DNA of 18,018 nucleotides, from assembly GCA_964433675.1 (NCBI GenBank), contig CAYSSJ010000027.1, forward strand, positions 1-18,018, in the 5' to 3' direction. Source of the stretch: CAYSSJ01 sp964433675 (GTDB taxonomy: Bacteria > Cloacimonadota > Cloacimonadia > Cloacimonadales > TCS61). Below are positions 1 through 7,658 of this stretch, one piece after another (position 1 is the first letter of the stretch; the number at the start of each line of letters is the position of its first letter). The notes under the pieces were generated by a model. The model ran no database searches, was not told the origin of the DNA, and saw nothing but the letters and a program-made list of their open reading frames with translations. Position numbers and translations under genes: made by a program.

Positions 1-22
1 TCTCTACTATAATGATCTTCAT
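1..22 (-). CDS. Start of a gene that runs off the left edge (partial)
   Basis: An ATG at 22-20 opens a frame reading MKIIIVE before the window ends. A GTGAGTGAG stretch just before it could serve as a weak ribosome binding site, and a plausible promoter lies at 47-76. The hydrophobic beta-strand start (KIIIVE) is typical of Rossmann-type or receiver-domain proteins, but seven codons cannot identify a product. It is offered as a likely gene start only because promoter, leader and start codon are well spaced. Confidence 0.4.
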
Positions 23-46
23 CTCACTCACGTGAGGTTCAGCAAA

Positions 47-76
47 ATTCTATCTTACCGTTTTCGTGTCAATCAA
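47..76 (-). promoter_or_regulatory. Candidate sigma-70 type promoter for the partial gene at the left edge
   Basis: On the minus strand a TTGATT -35 box (76-71) is followed by an 18-nt spacer and a TAGAAT -10 box (52-47), giving a leader of about 20 nt before the ATG at 22. An overlapping TTGACA (72-67) would be a better -35 but sits only 14 nt from the same -10. A perfect 10-bp palindrome, CTCACGTGAG (27-36), lies in the leader. The remainder of 77-180 is AT-rich spacer with a T-run directly after the preceding stop codon but no convincing terminator hairpin. Confidence 0.4.
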
Positions 77-180
77 AAAATGAAGAAACTTTCTTTTTAC
101 CCTTTTTATCCCTCTTCAAAGATCTCATATCTATCTACGTAATATAAATATAATTCATTTTCAGTAATATCAAAAAAAAA

Positions 181-1116
181 TTATTCTTTATAACTTCTTA
201 CTCGAAAAACCACTTTTTCTTCAAAATTGAAAGCCTGCCAAACTCGGATTACTTCTTTGCACAACCTTTCTTTTGTAGATAGAGTATAAGCACCTGTATG
301 GGGTGTCATATAAACCCTCTTATCATTCATGTATTCTTTTACCCGACAAGGTTCTTCATCATATACATCCAAAGCTGCTCCCAATAATTTGTCATCTTCC
401 AAACCCTTAGCTATGGCACTCTCCCTCACAACCCCGCCTCTTGCCGTATTGACCAACCAGATTGGTTTATCTAGATATGATAATGTGTCTTCGTTAAAAT
501 AATCTTTCGTTTCCGTGGTTAAAGGACAGTGGAATGTCAAAAGGTTGCACCACGACAATCCTTCTCTGTAATTCATACTTTTTAAACCGATACTTTCCCA
601 CCGGTCTCTTTGCAAATAGGGATCCACTCCCCGCACTTCAGCACCCATACTTCTGAGCATTTGCGCCACTCTGCTCCCAACTCTGCCAACTCCAACTACT
701 ACAGCTTTTATTTCGCACAATTCCCAATTCGGTAGCAGCTTTTCTTTCCATTCCGATGCCAAGATACTCTGCTTTGCTAGCTGATGTTCTTTCAATAATG
801 CTAATATAAAAGAGAGGGTTAATTCGGCAGCCGCTTTGGCATTTGCTTCAGGAGTGTTACAAACATACACATTCCGCTTGTCGGCTTCTATTAGATCGAT
901 ATTATCATAACCACTCCCCGCTCTGATTATCTGTTTCAGATTAGGATAGCGTTCAAATTCTTCAAACCCAAATTTAGTCTTGGTGCGGATGACAACGATT
1001 TCAACCAGCCTGGGATCGAACTTATCTTCTGGACAAAAAAAATACTTTCGCCACTTATTTCGCTCCACTATCTCCCAGAAAGATTCCGGCAATGCATCTA
1101 AGATCAGGGTATTCAT
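181..1116 (-). CDS. NAD-dependent D-2-hydroxyacid dehydrogenase
   Basis: A 311-residue cytoplasmic oxidoreductase of the D-isomer-specific 2-hydroxyacid dehydrogenase family, which interconverts 2-oxoacids and D-2-hydroxyacids with NAD(H). The Rossmann motif GVGRVG is at 142-147 with an acidic residue (D165) at the end of the next strand, which favours NAD over NADP. The catalytic triad is present: R226 in NTARGG, E255 in DVYDEEP and H273 in TPHTGA. The length fits single-domain-pair members such as short SerA (phosphoglycerate dehydrogenase), glyoxylate or hydroxypyruvate reductases and D-lactate dehydrogenase. No ACT regulatory domain follows, so the substrate cannot be read from sequence. 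It is the last gene of its unit, 3 nt after rnhC with a weak Shine-Dalgarno, so translational coupling is likely. Confidence 0.9.
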   Translation of the reverse strand: MNTLILDALPESFWEIVERNKWRKYFFCPEDKFDPRLVEIVVIRTKTKFGFEEFERYPNLKQIIRAGSGYDNIDLIEADKRNVYVCNTPEANAKAAAELTLSFILALLKEHQLAKQSILASEWKEKLLPNWELCEIKAVVVGVGRVGSRVAQMLRSMGAEVRGVDPYLQRDRWESIGLKSMNYREGLSWCNLLTFHCPLTTETKDYFNEDTLSYLDKPIWLVNTARGGVVRESAIAKGLEDDKLLGAALDVYDEEPCRVKEYMNDKRVYMTPHTGAYTLSTKERLCKEVIRVWQAFNFEEKVVFRVRSYKE

Positions 1117-1119
1117 ATA

Positions 1120-2025
1120 TCAAACTTCGTTGTAAGTTTTGAAATGAATCTTCGCCACTTCTATCAGTCGCTCTTTACCATATTTTTTGGCAAATTGCTT
1201 AGCTGCTTCTTTCACTTTGCTACCGGCACCTTTGGGAAATTTCATATTATACTGTTTCTCCATCTCAGCCAAAGTTTTTAGGAAATGATATCTCGCCAAT
1301 ATAGAGGCTGCTGCAACAGCGATATCCCTTTCTCCCTCTTCCACCATCATAAAAGAGAGCTTTTTTGCTGATAAGATGGCATTTCTAACCGTTCTTTCCC
1401 GGGCAAATTTATCTATCACAACTCCATCTATAGACATTTTTCCCGAAATATTTACTATAACCCTGGCATGCATCCAACCGAGCAATTCATTTAGTTTCTT
1501 GCCTTGACTGGCAAACTTACCATATAGTTCATTGTATTTATTTGGATTAAGTACGACCTTCTCTATTCGTCCAATTCCGCTGCTATAGATCAGTTTGGCT
1601 TTTTCAAAGATCTCTCTGTCCGATATTTTTTTGGAATCTTTGATGCCAAGGTTAATATATCTATCCATATTCTTCTCATCAGCAACAAAACCAACTACCA
1701 CCAAAGGTCCGAAAAAATCTCCTTTGCCGGATTCATCTGTTCCCAACCAAGTCTGCCAATTGTGTAATGATTCCTTAGGATTGTTGATCTCATTAGAGAT
1801 CTGCATGATCTTCTCGCGTAGCGGATTCTCTCTCTTGCCTCCCACTACGAGGCTAAACCCTTTTTTCTCCGAATGATAAATATTTACTACTACACTCCTA
1901 TCGCCGGAATCATAAAGTTTTAGCTGAACTCCATAAGGTATGGATCGTTCATCTTCCAAAACCAACGCATGCTTTTGAGCTTTTTCTATAAATCGCGCGC
2001 AATAATCTAAAAGCTCTTTGTTCAT
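1120..2025 (-). CDS. rnhC: Ribonuclease HIII
   Basis: A 301-residue type 2 RNase H that cleaves the RNA strand of RNA:DNA hybrids. The N-terminal part (about 1-88) corresponds to the TBP-like substrate-binding domain that separates RNase HIII from HII. The catalytic domain starts at about residue 94 with GTDESGKGD. Active-site residues D97, E98, D205 (VIDKFA) and D234 (ERDIAVAAASILAR) match the DEDD arrangement of the family, where HIII has the DESGKGD form. The ATG overlaps the stop of the upstream membrane-protein gene by 4 nt, so the two are coupled. The length is normal and nothing is missing. Confidence 0.95.
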   Translation of the reverse strand: MNKELLDYCARFIEKAQKHALVLEDERSIPYGVQLKLYDSGDRSVVVNIYHSEKKGFSLVVGGKRENPLREKIMQISNEINNPKESLHNWQTWLGTDESGKGDFFGPLVVVGFVADEKNMDRYINLGIKDSKKISDREIFEKAKLIYSSGIGRIEKVVLNPNKYNELYGKFASQGKKLNELLGWMHARVIVNISGKMSIDGVVIDKFARERTVRNAILSAKKLSFMMVEEGERDIAVAAASILARYHFLKTLAEMEKQYNMKFPKGAGSKVKEAAKQFAKKYGKERLIEVAKIHFKTYNEV

Positions 2026-2546
2026 TTTTCCAAAATGCGTGCTGTACCGAATACGACTGAAATCTCTAAAAACAGTTTATGCTGCTCATTTTCTCCCTTT
2101 TCTGTTTGGTAAACATAATCACCCAAAAAACCACTTTTCCCATGCGGATAGACACATTCACCGAATACAGTACTCACTTTGGCGACCGTAGTAGTTTTGG
2201 GATCGATGATTATGTCTGAAGAACCAAACACCACATTGATCTCTTTGCGCAGATCTGTATCGGTTAGTTCTATGTTACGCAGATCGATCTCTTTGCTGCC
2301 GAATACGACATCATACTCTGTTGCTCGGGCATTGGATTTGATTTCATCGAACTTCGGGTCGCGATGATACCTGATGCCACCTACTCCAAACAAGATCTTG
2401 ATACCCCAATATATCAAGACACAGGCAATGACCACACGGAAGATCGGTATGTCGATCTGAAAAACAGCTTTGAGGATTACAGAAATACCCAAAAGAACTA
2501 AGATACCTCCCCAAAACACACTGCTAAATAAAAATCCCATTCTCAC
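2022..2546 (-). CDS. LiaF-like membrane protein with VVFG repeats
   Basis: A small membrane protein with two N-terminal hydrophobic segments (about residues 3-28 and 33-53 from the chosen start) followed by a soluble domain. That domain repeats a strand-turn unit: YDVVFGS, INVVFGSS, VSTVFGEC and ISVVFGTA. This architecture is that of the LiaF / cell-wall-active antibiotic response family (YvqF-like), whose C-terminal part forms a beta-helix. In Firmicutes LiaF damps an envelope-stress sensor kinase, but no kinase is nearby, so the role here is open. The GTG at 2546 is preferred because AAGGAG lies 5 nt before it and the upstream stop is only 2 nt away. An ATG at 2540 is the alternative. The longer in-frame ORF starting at 2591 overlaps the upstream gene and has no such site. 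Confidence 0.75.
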   Translation of the reverse strand: MRMGFLFSSVFWGGILVLLGISVILKAVFQIDIPIFRVVIACVLIYWGIKILFGVGGIRYHRDPKFDEIKSNARATEYDVVFGSKEIDLRNIELTDTDLRKEINVVFGSSDIIIDPKTTTVAKVSTVFGECVYPHGKSGFLGDYVYQTEKGENEQHKLFLEISVVFGTARILEK

Positions 2547-2548
2547 GT

Positions 2549-3622
2549 TTACTCCTTTGCAATTTTTTTTATTAACTCTTCTATGTAACACTTGATTGTC
2601 TTATATGTCTGACGATAAAAATAGATATCCAAACCGTAAGGATCTTCTATATCCCCATTATGTCCACACTCTGCCTTGTTAAGGTACTCGGAAATTGTGA
2701 AAACTTTGTGTTCCACATTAGGATCCAACTCTATATAATCAGTTTTATGTCTCTTTGTCATCGTTAATATCAGCCATGCTTCATTAGTCAATTCCAGGGA
2801 GATAAGCTTCGAGAAATGCTGGGAAGCATCGATTCCATCTTCAGCAAGGACAGTCTGAGAATGTTCGGAAATAGTAGAAGCAGTATCAATGAAGCCTGCT
2901 GAAGTTGTACGAAACGGTAGTTTCTTCTCTTGCACTAATTGTCTGAAATAATACTCTGCCATTGGGCTACGGCAGATATTTCCACTACAAATAAACATAA
3001 CCAGTGGCTTTCTACAAGAACGCCGGATCATTTCAAAAGAGAGAGAACCTTCTCTCAAACATATAGGCTGTCCCTCTTCGAATGTAATTATTGTCGAGGG
3101 TGAGTAACTACTGTGAGATATGTGTGGTGGAACCAGCGCAAAATCTGCCCAGTTCAGAGATTCTATAACCTTAAGATCATTAACTGCTTCTTCATCACTC
3201 TTATTAATGCTCGTACTGATAATCGGTTCACCCAATTGTTCTATAGCTTCTCTGAGAAATGGTGAAGTGGGTATTCTGATAGCTATCTTGCCCTCAGATG
3301 CAAGATGAGCCAATCTGTCATCATCACACGGGAGTACAAAAGTAACTTCTCCAGGTAGAAGCTGTTGGAGCAGTCTGTTTATTCTGGTAGTGGTTTTTAT
3401 TTGATATTTGTTCAACCAATCATGGTTGGCAAAAAGTACGATATATTTTTTGGAAGATTCTCTGTGTTTCAAACGATTGATCCTTTCGATAGCCAAACGG
3501 TCCGAAGCAAGAGCTCCGATACCGAACATGGCACCGGTATGATGAACAAAGATCGGATGATCGTTCTCTGTTCTATTCTGCCAATTTTTAATAAATTTTC
3601 CGAGATTTTGATAAATTTTCAT
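2549..3622 (-). CDS. Fusion of a Sua5/YrdC-like domain with a low-molecular-weight protein tyrosine phosphatase
   Basis: A 357-residue two-domain protein. Residues about 15-195 follow the Sua5/YrdC/TsaC fold, which makes threonylcarbamoyl-AMP for tRNA t6A. Recognisable stretches are LKHRESSKKYIVL (51-63), LLPGEVTFVLP (88-98), STSINKSDE (136-144) and LREGS (189-193). The usual PTxTVYGLG signature is replaced by HTGAMFGIG (28-36), so activity is doubtful. Residues about 206-357 are a complete low-molecular-weight phosphatase: P-loop C212-SGNIC-R218-S219 and the general-acid D327-P328 followed by YG. The two families are often neighbours in other genomes (Sua5/YwlC near YwlE), and this is a single reading frame. 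The ATG overlaps the stop of the EnvC-like gene by one base. Phosphatase function is well supported; the role of the first domain is not. Confidence 0.85.
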   Translation of the reverse strand: MKIYQNLGKFIKNWQNRTENDHPIFVHHTGAMFGIGALASDRLAIERINRLKHRESSKKYIVLFANHDWLNKYQIKTTTRINRLLQQLLPGEVTFVLPCDDDRLAHLASEGKIAIRIPTSPFLREAIEQLGEPIISTSINKSDEEAVNDLKVIESLNWADFALVPPHISHSSYSPSTIITFEEGQPICLREGSLSFEMIRRSCRKPLVMFICSGNICRSPMAEYYFRQLVQEKKLPFRTTSAGFIDTASTISEHSQTVLAEDGIDASQHFSKLISLELTNEAWLILTMTKRHKTDYIELDPNVEHKVFTISEYLNKAECGHNGDIEDPYGLDIYFYRQTYKTIKCYIEELIKKIAKE

Positions 3623-4764
3623 TATTCCAGATACTCCATTGGATCCACCGGTTTACCGCGGCGACGAATTTCGAAATGCAACTTTGGAAAATCAGCAGAG
3701 CCACTCTTGCCACTCAAAGCTATTTTTTGGCTTTGCTCCACATTATCTCCTTTGGAAACCAACAACATACTATTATGTGAATAAAGCGAATAATAACCAT
3801 TTCTATGATCGATTATGATTAACTTACCAGCCCCGCCATAAGTTTCAGCAAAAGCGACAACACCTTCATCTACAGCAAATACATCGCTCCCTTCGGGAAC
3901 TTGAATATCAATACCGTTATTCATCACGCTGATACGGTAATCGGTATTGATATGTTCGCCAAAACCACGAACTACTTCTCCAGTAGTAGGCCAGATGAGT
4001 TTTGGAGTAGAAAATTGATAAGAATATTCGGTTTCGATGATCTCTGAGCGTAGTTTAGATATCAAAGCATCCAGTTCGCGTGCTTCCTGCTCCAGTTGCT
4101 CTTTCCTATCAAGAGCCTGCTGATATCTCTCTTCTACTTCCGATAACGAAATCGTAAGGCTGGTTAAACGCTGGGTATATTCTTCTCTTTCTCGGGCTGC
4201 ACTGGATCGGGTCTGCTGAACTGATTCAGCCTGTCTTATCTGCGTCCTTTCCAAGCTTTCCAATCTCAGCTTCTCTTCTAGGTTTCTTTTTATCTCTGTT
4301 CTGGTGTGTTTGCTCTGTTTGGCTACATCTTCTACTATCAACGTAAGATATATATCGTCATAACTGGTCTTTTCATATACCATTTGACTATAGTGTGTCA
4401 TAAAAAGCATGAACAATTGGTTTTCACACATATTTTGAAGATTCTCCGAACGTGATTCCATATAGTCCAGATTTTGCAGGATAGATCTCATGTTATCTCT
4501 GATACCATCTATTCTTTGTCTGATATCTCTTTCGGATTTTTGCAGTTCTTGCAATCTGTTCTCGATCTGTTGTCGTTGGGATTGAGTAGTCGATATGTTT
4601 TGTTCCAGATCCTGTTTTTCTGCTTCGGTCTGCTGGAGGCGTTCTTCTTCTTCTCTGATCATTTTTCGCAGTTCGTCCAAATGCTGCTGCCTTTCACTCA
4701 TGGTCTGAGCATAAGAAAAGCCGGCGATTAGCACTATGATCAATACTACCAAAATCCCTTTCAT
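3622..4764 (-). CDS. EnvC-like murein hydrolase activator: signal peptide, coiled coil, degenerate M23/LytM domain
   Basis: A 380-residue exported protein. Residues 1-19 are a signal peptide. Residues about 22-245 are rich in E, Q, R and L and form long coiled coils. Residues about 257-380 are an M23 (LytM/lysostaphin) domain. Active M23 enzymes bind zinc with H-x-x-x-D and H-x-H motifs. Here the first His is Asn (N282 in NNGID, D286 kept) and the first His of H-x-H is Lys (K361-L-H363), while YSH (328-330) remains. The loss fits EnvC, which activates cell-division amidases rather than cutting peptidoglycan itself. The ATG at 4764 was chosen because AGAGGT lies 5 nt upstream and the signal peptide starts there. 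A longer in-frame ORF from 4812 would bury the signal. It heads a five-gene unit after a 109-nt gap. Confidence 0.9.
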   Translation of the reverse strand: MKGILVVLIIVLIAGFSYAQTMSERQQHLDELRKMIREEEERLQQTEAEKQDLEQNISTTQSQRQQIENRLQELQKSERDIRQRIDGIRDNMRSILQNLDYMESRSENLQNMCENQLFMLFMTHYSQMVYEKTSYDDIYLTLIVEDVAKQSKHTRTEIKRNLEEKLRLESLERTQIRQAESVQQTRSSAAREREEYTQRLTSLTISLSEVEERYQQALDRKEQLEQEARELDALISKLRSEIIETEYSYQFSTPKLIWPTTGEVVRGFGEHINTDYRISVMNNGIDIQVPEGSDVFAVDEGVVAFAETYGGAGKLIIIDHRNGYYSLYSHNSMLLVSKGDNVEQSQKIALSGKSGSADFPKLHFEIRRRGKPVDPMEYLE

Positions 4765-4873
4765 AACTACCTCTGATAGCAGATTTTTCATCTGTTTAGA
4801 TATGTCAAGCACAATCAGACAGAAAATTGAATGGGTGTTGCTCTTAATCCTCTTTCGAAATAGAAATCAAATG
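4765..4873 (-). promoter_or_regulatory. Intergenic spacer with a likely promoter for the EnvC-like unit
   Basis: This is the largest gap among the minus-strand genes from perR down to the EnvC unit. A consensus -35 box, TTGACA, lies at 4808-4803, embedded in a 13-mer (ATTGTGCTTGACA, 4815-4803) that is identical to the one in the perR promoter. No good -10 box stands at 16-18 nt; the best reading is AT-rich sequence near 4783-4787. A small hairpin, CAGAT-GAAAA-ATCTG, follows the -35 box. I see no strong terminator for the upstream gene in this gap. Confidence 0.45.
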
Positions 4874-5332
4874 CTAATTCCCAAACAAAACCCGATACAA
4901 AATTTCCGGCTCTATCCGATTTTTAGATCCTTTCCCTTCAAAGAAACCATGCACTTCGATCATATGGACACTTAGTGGTGTCCATTTCACAGTTAAATTA
5001 TTCTTCAGATTTTTTACGACCACTTCACCTTTGCGATAACTACCCGGATGCATGAACGGACAGATCAGCCTTCCTCTCACGGTATTGTAACTAACTTCAT
5101 AAATTTCTTCGACTATCATGGTCTCATCATAATTATCAAAAGCTCTATCGGTGAGATACTTCATCTTATCTGCCAATTCTTGTGCTGTAATGCCCAATCT
5201 TTCCAAAGTTCGCCGGTCATCAGAGATAATCTCATGAAAGTGCCGCTCATCATCTCCCAAAAAACCGTTTATCGTTATAGCTCCCGGCTGCATCCGTGCT
5301 TGGATCTGTTTTTCTCTGGGTGTCAGTTTCAT
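4874..5332 (-). CDS. Conserved protein of unknown function, last gene after nqrF
   Basis: A 152-residue soluble protein without signal peptide or membrane segment. I do not recognise a named family, although its pattern (PGAITINGFLGDDERHF near the start, DRRTLERLG, then RGRLICPFMHPG in the middle and WTPLSVHMIEVHGFFEGKGS near the end) gives the impression of a widely conserved hypothetical protein. There is a single Cys followed by PF-x-HPG, and several His residues. The ATG at 5332 follows GGAGGAG at an ideal distance; an in-frame GTG at 5344 would overlap that site. Its ribosome binding site lies in the 3-nt gap and the end of nqrF, so it is likely co-expressed with the Na+ pump. An assembly or accessory role for Nqr is a guess from position only. 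Confidence 0.75.
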   Translation of the reverse strand: MKLTPREKQIQARMQPGAITINGFLGDDERHFHEIISDDRRTLERLGITAQELADKMKYLTDRAFDNYDETMIVEEIYEVSYNTVRGRLICPFMHPGSYRKGEVVVKNLKNNLTVKWTPLSVHMIEVHGFFEGKGSKNRIEPEILYRVLFGN

Positions 5333-5347
5333 TTGCTCCTCCACAGT

Positions 5348-6448
5348 TTAGGCAAAACTATCATAGTAGATCTTATCTTTGGGAATATTTAGCTCGAGCA
5401 GTTTTTTCTCTACCGCTGCTATCATTCCCGGACTACCACAAAGATAAGCTTCTGTTTTTTCCGGATCTTTTATATAATCATTTAAATATGCTGGGATGAA
5501 GCCGGTTTTGCCTTTCCACTCGCTATCTTCCTCCGGATTGGATAAAATGGGTACGAAAGTGAAATTTTGCATCTTTTTTTGGAACTCATCGAAAAGTTCG
5601 GTATAGTAAAGGTCTTTTTTTGTACGTGCACCGAAGAGATATGCCATTCTTCGCCTTGAATTTTGGGAATGTAACAGCTCTACCATCGCTTTTATGGGAG
5701 CCTTACCCGATCCCCCTGCCACAAATATCATATCTGCTTCTGTTTCACGAATATAAAAATCGCCGAAAGGACCGGTGAATTCTATACTATCACCCTCTCT
5801 GAGGTAATCGAAAACATAGGTGGTACAGATGCCATCGGGGACTCTTCTGATGATCAATTCAATATGGTCATTATGCTCAGGACTGCTGGAGATAGAATAA
5901 GCTCGGCTGACCGGTTGCCTGCTCTTTTCGTATGCCGGCGTCTGTAGCTGTACATACTGCCCGGCTTTGAAATTGATCTCTGGCGGTTCGAACAGTTTCA
6001 AATGCAATTCTTTGATATCATAAGTGAGATCTATTATCTTTTGCACAGTTGCTTTATACTGTTGGATATTGAATATCTCTTCGGGTATTTTGATGAAAAT
6101 ATCGTTTTTTACCTTTATCTGACAGGCAAGACGTACATCCGCTTCCTGCTCCTCGATGCTAAGAAAAGGTTTTTCGGTAGGAAGTACAGGACCGCCACCA
6201 TCCAACACAGTACATTTGCAATAACCACAACTGCCCCTTCCGCCACAAGCAGAAGCCAGATATATCCCATGCTCATCCAAAAGCGATAAAAGACTGCTGC
6301 CACCAATCACTTCCAATTTCTTTTTCTTATTGATCTCTATGGTACACTCTCCGTAGTTTGCTACTACCGATTCTGCTAAGATCAAGAGTAACGCCAGAAA
6401 ACCGGTCAACCCTGATAGTACTGCAACTGTCGTAACTATAGCTACCAA
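5348..6448 (-). CDS. nqrF: Na+-translocating NADH:quinone reductase subunit F
   Basis: A 366-residue electron-input subunit of Nqr: it oxidises NADH and passes electrons through FAD and a 2Fe-2S cluster to the membrane subunits. An N-terminal membrane anchor (about 3-27) precedes a ferredoxin domain with cluster ligands C68, C74, C77 and C109. The FAD-binding RAYS motif (182-185) and GPFGDF (226-231) follow, then the NADH-binding loop AGGSGKAP (244-251), CGSP (337-340) and the aromatic C-terminus DSFA. The start appears to be TTG at 6448: AAGGGAG lies about 7 nt upstream, no ATG or GTG is available in frame before the anchor, and the anchor would be lost with a later start. It is shorter than the roughly 400 residues of proteobacterial NqrF but has all motifs. 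Confidence 0.93.
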   Translation of the reverse strand: MVAIVTTVAVLSGLTGFLALLLILAESVVANYGECTIEINKKKKLEVIGGSSLLSLLDEHGIYLASACGGRGSCGYCKCTVLDGGGPVLPTEKPFLSIEEQEADVRLACQIKVKNDIFIKIPEEIFNIQQYKATVQKIIDLTYDIKELHLKLFEPPEINFKAGQYVQLQTPAYEKSRQPVSRAYSISSSPEHNDHIELIIRRVPDGICTTYVFDYLREGDSIEFTGPFGDFYIRETEADMIFVAGGSGKAPIKAMVELLHSQNSRRRMAYLFGARTKKDLYYTELFDEFQKKMQNFTFVPILSNPEEDSEWKGKTGFIPAYLNDYIKDPEKTEAYLCGSPGMIAAVEKKLLELNIPKDKIYYDSFA

Positions 6449-6464
6449 CTCGACACTCCCTTTC

Positions 6465-7052
6465 TTATTGAATTACCACGATTCCGGAAAATCCGATAAA
6501 TGCAAGAGCCATTATTCCCGTTACTATCAGACTCATCCCTGCGCCTTGCAAACCTACCGGCACGAATTTATAGCGGATACGTTCTCGGATACCCGCCAAT
6601 GCCAGAATCGCCAATAACCATCCCAATCCGCTACCGGCACCGAACAATACTGACTGTAAAAAATTATAGTCGCGGATTACCATGAAAAGCGATACCCCCA
6701 AAATTGCACAATTTACCGTAATTAGCGGCAAGAATATTCCCAATGTATAGTATAAAACCGGTGATATTCGCTCTATCACCATCTCGGTTAGCTGCACAAA
6801 TGCTGCTATAACCACAATGAAAATAATGTATCTCAGATAGACCAAATCAAAAGGAATCAAAAGATAATGATAAACCACATAATTTATCGCAGTGGTGAGC
6901 GTAAGAACGAAAAAAACTGCCAATCCCAATCCGAAAGAAGATTCGATCTGCCTTGATACCGAGAGATAAGAACACATACCCAGAAAATTGGTCAGCAAAA
7001 TATTGCTGGTAAAGATCGCAGCTAAGAAAATGATAAGCGGACTGATCTCCAT
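6465..7052 (-). CDS. nqrE: Na+-translocating NADH:quinone reductase subunit E
   Basis: A 195-residue integral membrane protein with about six hydrophobic helices. It pairs with NqrD as an inverted-topology homologue. Cys27 (FLGMCS) and Cys115 (TVNCAIL) are the conserved residues that, with two from NqrD, ligate the iron centre in the middle of the membrane. AAGGAG stands 8 nt before the ATG, and the gap to nqrD is 3 nt. Rnf complexes have the close relative RnfA, but the 2Fe-2S/FAD-type NqrF next door makes Nqr the right assignment. Confidence 0.94.
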   Translation of the reverse strand: MEISPLIIFLAAIFTSNILLTNFLGMCSYLSVSRQIESSFGLGLAVFFVLTLTTAINYVVYHYLLIPFDLVYLRYIIFIVVIAAFVQLTEMVIERISPVLYYTLGIFLPLITVNCAILGVSLFMVIRDYNFLQSVLFGAGSGLGWLLAILALAGIRERIRYKFVPVGLQGAGMSLIVTGIMALAFIGFSGIVVIQ

Positions 7053-7055
7053 AAT

Positions 7056-7658
7056 CTAATCTCCTTTTTTAGCTTTTTTCGGCGTGGTCACTATCCAGAT
7101 CAATATAGCCAGCATAAAGAATGCACTGGGCGGCATCACCATGATCGACCACGGCGTCCACCATTCTCCCAATATCGTTACTCCGAAAATAGTGCCAAAA
7201 CCAAACAATTCCCTTACAAACGAGATTATCAACAGTACCAATGTATATCCCACACCGGAGCCTATACCGTCTACGATCGCATCGGCTGGCTTGTTTTTTC
7301 CCGCAAATGCTTCCAACCTGCCCATTATGATACAGTTAGTAATTATCAAACCAACATAAGGACCCAAAGCGGTGCTTATCTCCGGCATATATGCTCGTAA
7401 AAATATATCTACTATAATTACATAAGAAGCTATGATCAGAGTTTGAACGATCATTCTGATATTTTTTGGAATAAAGTTTCTGAGAATCGAGATGGTAAAG
7501 TTTGAAAGTGTAATAGTGAATATTACGCCCAATCCCATTATCAGACTGTTCTCCATCAAGTTCGTAACAGCGAGTGCCGAACATATACCCAAGATCTGCT
7601 TCCAGATAGAATTTTCGGTAAATGCACTGGTGATAAATATCTGTTTTTTATTCATCAT
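7056..7658 (-). CDS. nqrD: Na+-translocating NADH:quinone reductase subunit D
   Basis: A roughly 200-residue membrane protein of the NqrD/RnfE family with about six helices. The conserved cysteines of the intramembrane iron site are present in GICSALAV and IITNCIIMGR (C28 and C111 when counted from the GTG at 7664). The start is ambiguous: GTG at 7664 and ATGs at 7658 and 7655 all lie inside the end of nqrC, and no strong Shine-Dalgarno separates them. The ATG at 7658 is given here. The 8-17 nt overlap with nqrC implies translational coupling. Confidence 0.93.
   Translation of the reverse strand: MMNKKQIFITSAFTENSIWKQILGICSALAVTNLMENSLIMGLGVIFTITLSNFTISILRNFIPKNIRMIVQTLIIASYVIIVDIFLRAYMPEISTALGPYVGLIITNCIIMGRLEAFAGKNKPADAIVDGIGSGVGYTLVLLIISFVRELFGFGTIFGVTILGEWWTPWSIMVMPPSAFFMLAILIWIVTTPKKAKKGD

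Noticed and set aside
83..95. AAGAAA-C-TTTCTT as a terminator for the hydroxyacid dehydrogenase gene
   Set aside because: The stem is AT-only with a one-base loop, so it cannot form a stable hairpin. The T-run at 171-180 also lacks a stem before it.
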